A DNA stretch of 64,000 bases, from assembly GCA_902806595.1 (NCBI GenBank), contig CADCXC010000012.1, positions 744,001-808,000 of the forward strand, in the 5' to 3' direction. The DNA comes from Pyrenopolyporus hunteri (Eukaryota > Ascomycota > Sordariomycetes > Xylariales > Hypoxylaceae). The position numbers and the translations under genes were made by a program. The first letter of the stretch is position 1, and every line of letters starts with the position of its first letter. The notes beneath the pieces were generated by a model. It was not told the DNA's origin and did no database searches. It saw nothing but the letters and a program-made list of their open reading frames with translations. Below, piece by piece: positions 63,066-64,000 of this stretch.

Positions 63066-64000
63066 GCGTCTGCCTACAATGTCTCCTACTGAAACTTACA
63101 CTCTGTAGCGCGGATGCCATCGTGGTTTGCGTGATATAATATGTATAATACTCGGGTTAGGTCATCTTTCACGAATTACTAGAATGCTGCTTAGGCACTT
63201 GGAATTATGTCGAGCGGACTTTATGCACAGTGCACTGCTGGGATATATGCCCTGAAAAAGCCTACACGAATCGACATGTTCCTAGCAGGAACTCGGAGAG
63301 AGTGAACACGTAGCTACGGATTTGGTTGGGATAAGTCGACGTCATGGTATTTTTGCGTGCGCCTTCGTCTCCAAGTACTAGTCAAACGGGGTTTACTTGT
63401 CGTTATATACACAGGTCACGATGCCCAGAGCCTTGCCATACATTGCTTCTTCTTGTCTGCTGGTTTTGGCATCACATCGCGGTGGGAAGTCAAGGATGGC
63501 TGAGTCCTAGGTTTCATAACCACTGAGAAGGAATATGGGCGCGCCTATCCCCCCTGGCCGGCCGTAAGCTATCATTGGCCGAACACCCAGCCCACGGGAA
63601 ATTTGCGGCCGGCTATTGGCTGCTATTCTTATTGTTGGCTGCCAATATTTCGTTGTTGGCTGCTAATAGGCTTTTAATATGATGGTCGGAGTTCCACAAA
63701 TAACCCCTGATTATCAAGAAACAACATACATACTCATCTCGGATCGCATGAGCCTGCCACCTGCGTAGGACTCCGTCCCGGTATGCTTTCAGTATGGGAA
63801 GTCGAGCTGACTTATATGTATATTGTGGCACGTACGCTGCAGAATGTAGGCAACATCCTTCGGCCACCGTAGCTGGCGAACCGTCAGGGATTGGCGTGCG
63901 CTTAACTATCTAGGAGTGCCAGGGCTTAAGTCATTGCCACAAATCTACAGCGATTCTGCAGAGACTGGCCCCCTGTTTCCGCGATCGTCCGTGATCTTTC
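63066..64000. other. Normal-composition intergenic DNA, no sure gene
   Basis: Short open frames at 63,344-63,526 (plus, 60 codons) and 63,613-63,867 (minus, 84 codons) show no recognisable domain and no intron-exon model. A possible AT-rich 3' signal for the GT32 gene is GATATAATATGTATAATAC at 63,133-63,151. GGCCGGCC (63,560-63,567) and several ATTGG/CCAAT motifs occur at 63,560-63,660 and could mark the promoter of a gene beyond the window. Confidence 0.4.
63616..63664. repeat. Three ~20-bp imperfect tandem units with TTGGCTGC
   Basis: TTGGCTGCT (63,616), TTGGCTGCC (63,635) and TTGGCTGCT (63,656), spaced 19 and 21 bp. Neighbouring CCAAT/ATTGG motifs raise the possibility of clustered regulatory sites. 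Confidence 0.7.

Noticed and set aside
63344..63526. 60-codon plus-strand frame downstream of the GT32 gene
   Set aside because: No domain, many Cys/His/Pro/Ser by chance, no splice context.
63613..63867. 84-codon minus-strand frame ending LAANNEILAANNK
   Set aside because: The terminal repeat simply translates the short tandem units at 63,616-63,664; the rest matches nothing I recognise.

Overview
The window looks like nuclear DNA of a filamentous ascomycete (Pezizomycotina) that has suffered heavy repeat-induced point mutation (RIP). About 61.77 kb is an extremely AT-rich, gene-free block. The last ~2.2 kb has ordinary base composition and one intact gene. The evidence is a sharp composition edge, transposon relics ruined by C-to-T and G-to-A changes (reading frames survive but Trp/Gln codons became stops and catalytic Asp became Asn), and one gene with a short fungal-type intron.

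Layout by region. 1-1915: copy of repeat family E. 2061-9247: minus-strand Ty3/gypsy element with two equal-length LTRs, 2061-2378 and 8930-9247, and a readable reverse transcriptase relic at 6505-6985. 9935-14320: partial element (families R and U) interrupted by a palindromic MITE (S1), tandem arrays, a small foldback element and a minisatellite block (W1). 14.3-23.5 kb: unassigned RIP-degraded DNA with one more S copy and a 19-bp array. 23.56-43.58 kb: a ~20-kb imperfect palindrome made of LINE F, family E and family R/U, mirrored about ~33.78 kb. 47.9-52.95 kb: a second, tighter inverted repeat of ~1.8-kb arms around a ~600-bp fragment of MITE T, with MITE S3 inserted in its right arm. 52.95-57 kb: plus-strand gypsy relic. 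57-58.2 kb: tandem arrays and W2. 60.1-61.6 kb: MITE T1 next to S4. 61,775-61,800: edge of the AT-rich block. 62,065-63,065: a type II membrane glycosyltransferase of family GT32 (OCH1-like), two exons.

Nothing in the AT-rich block is likely to make protein; it is a fossil record of transposons. Its most unusual property is that the surviving cytosines are mostly in CpG, while other C contexts are nearly gone. Long tracts also keep C but not G, or G but not C, on one strand. Both point to how the mutator worked. Element boundaries marked approximate were found by eye and may be tens of bases off. Family letters (E, F, R, S, T, U, V, W) are local labels.
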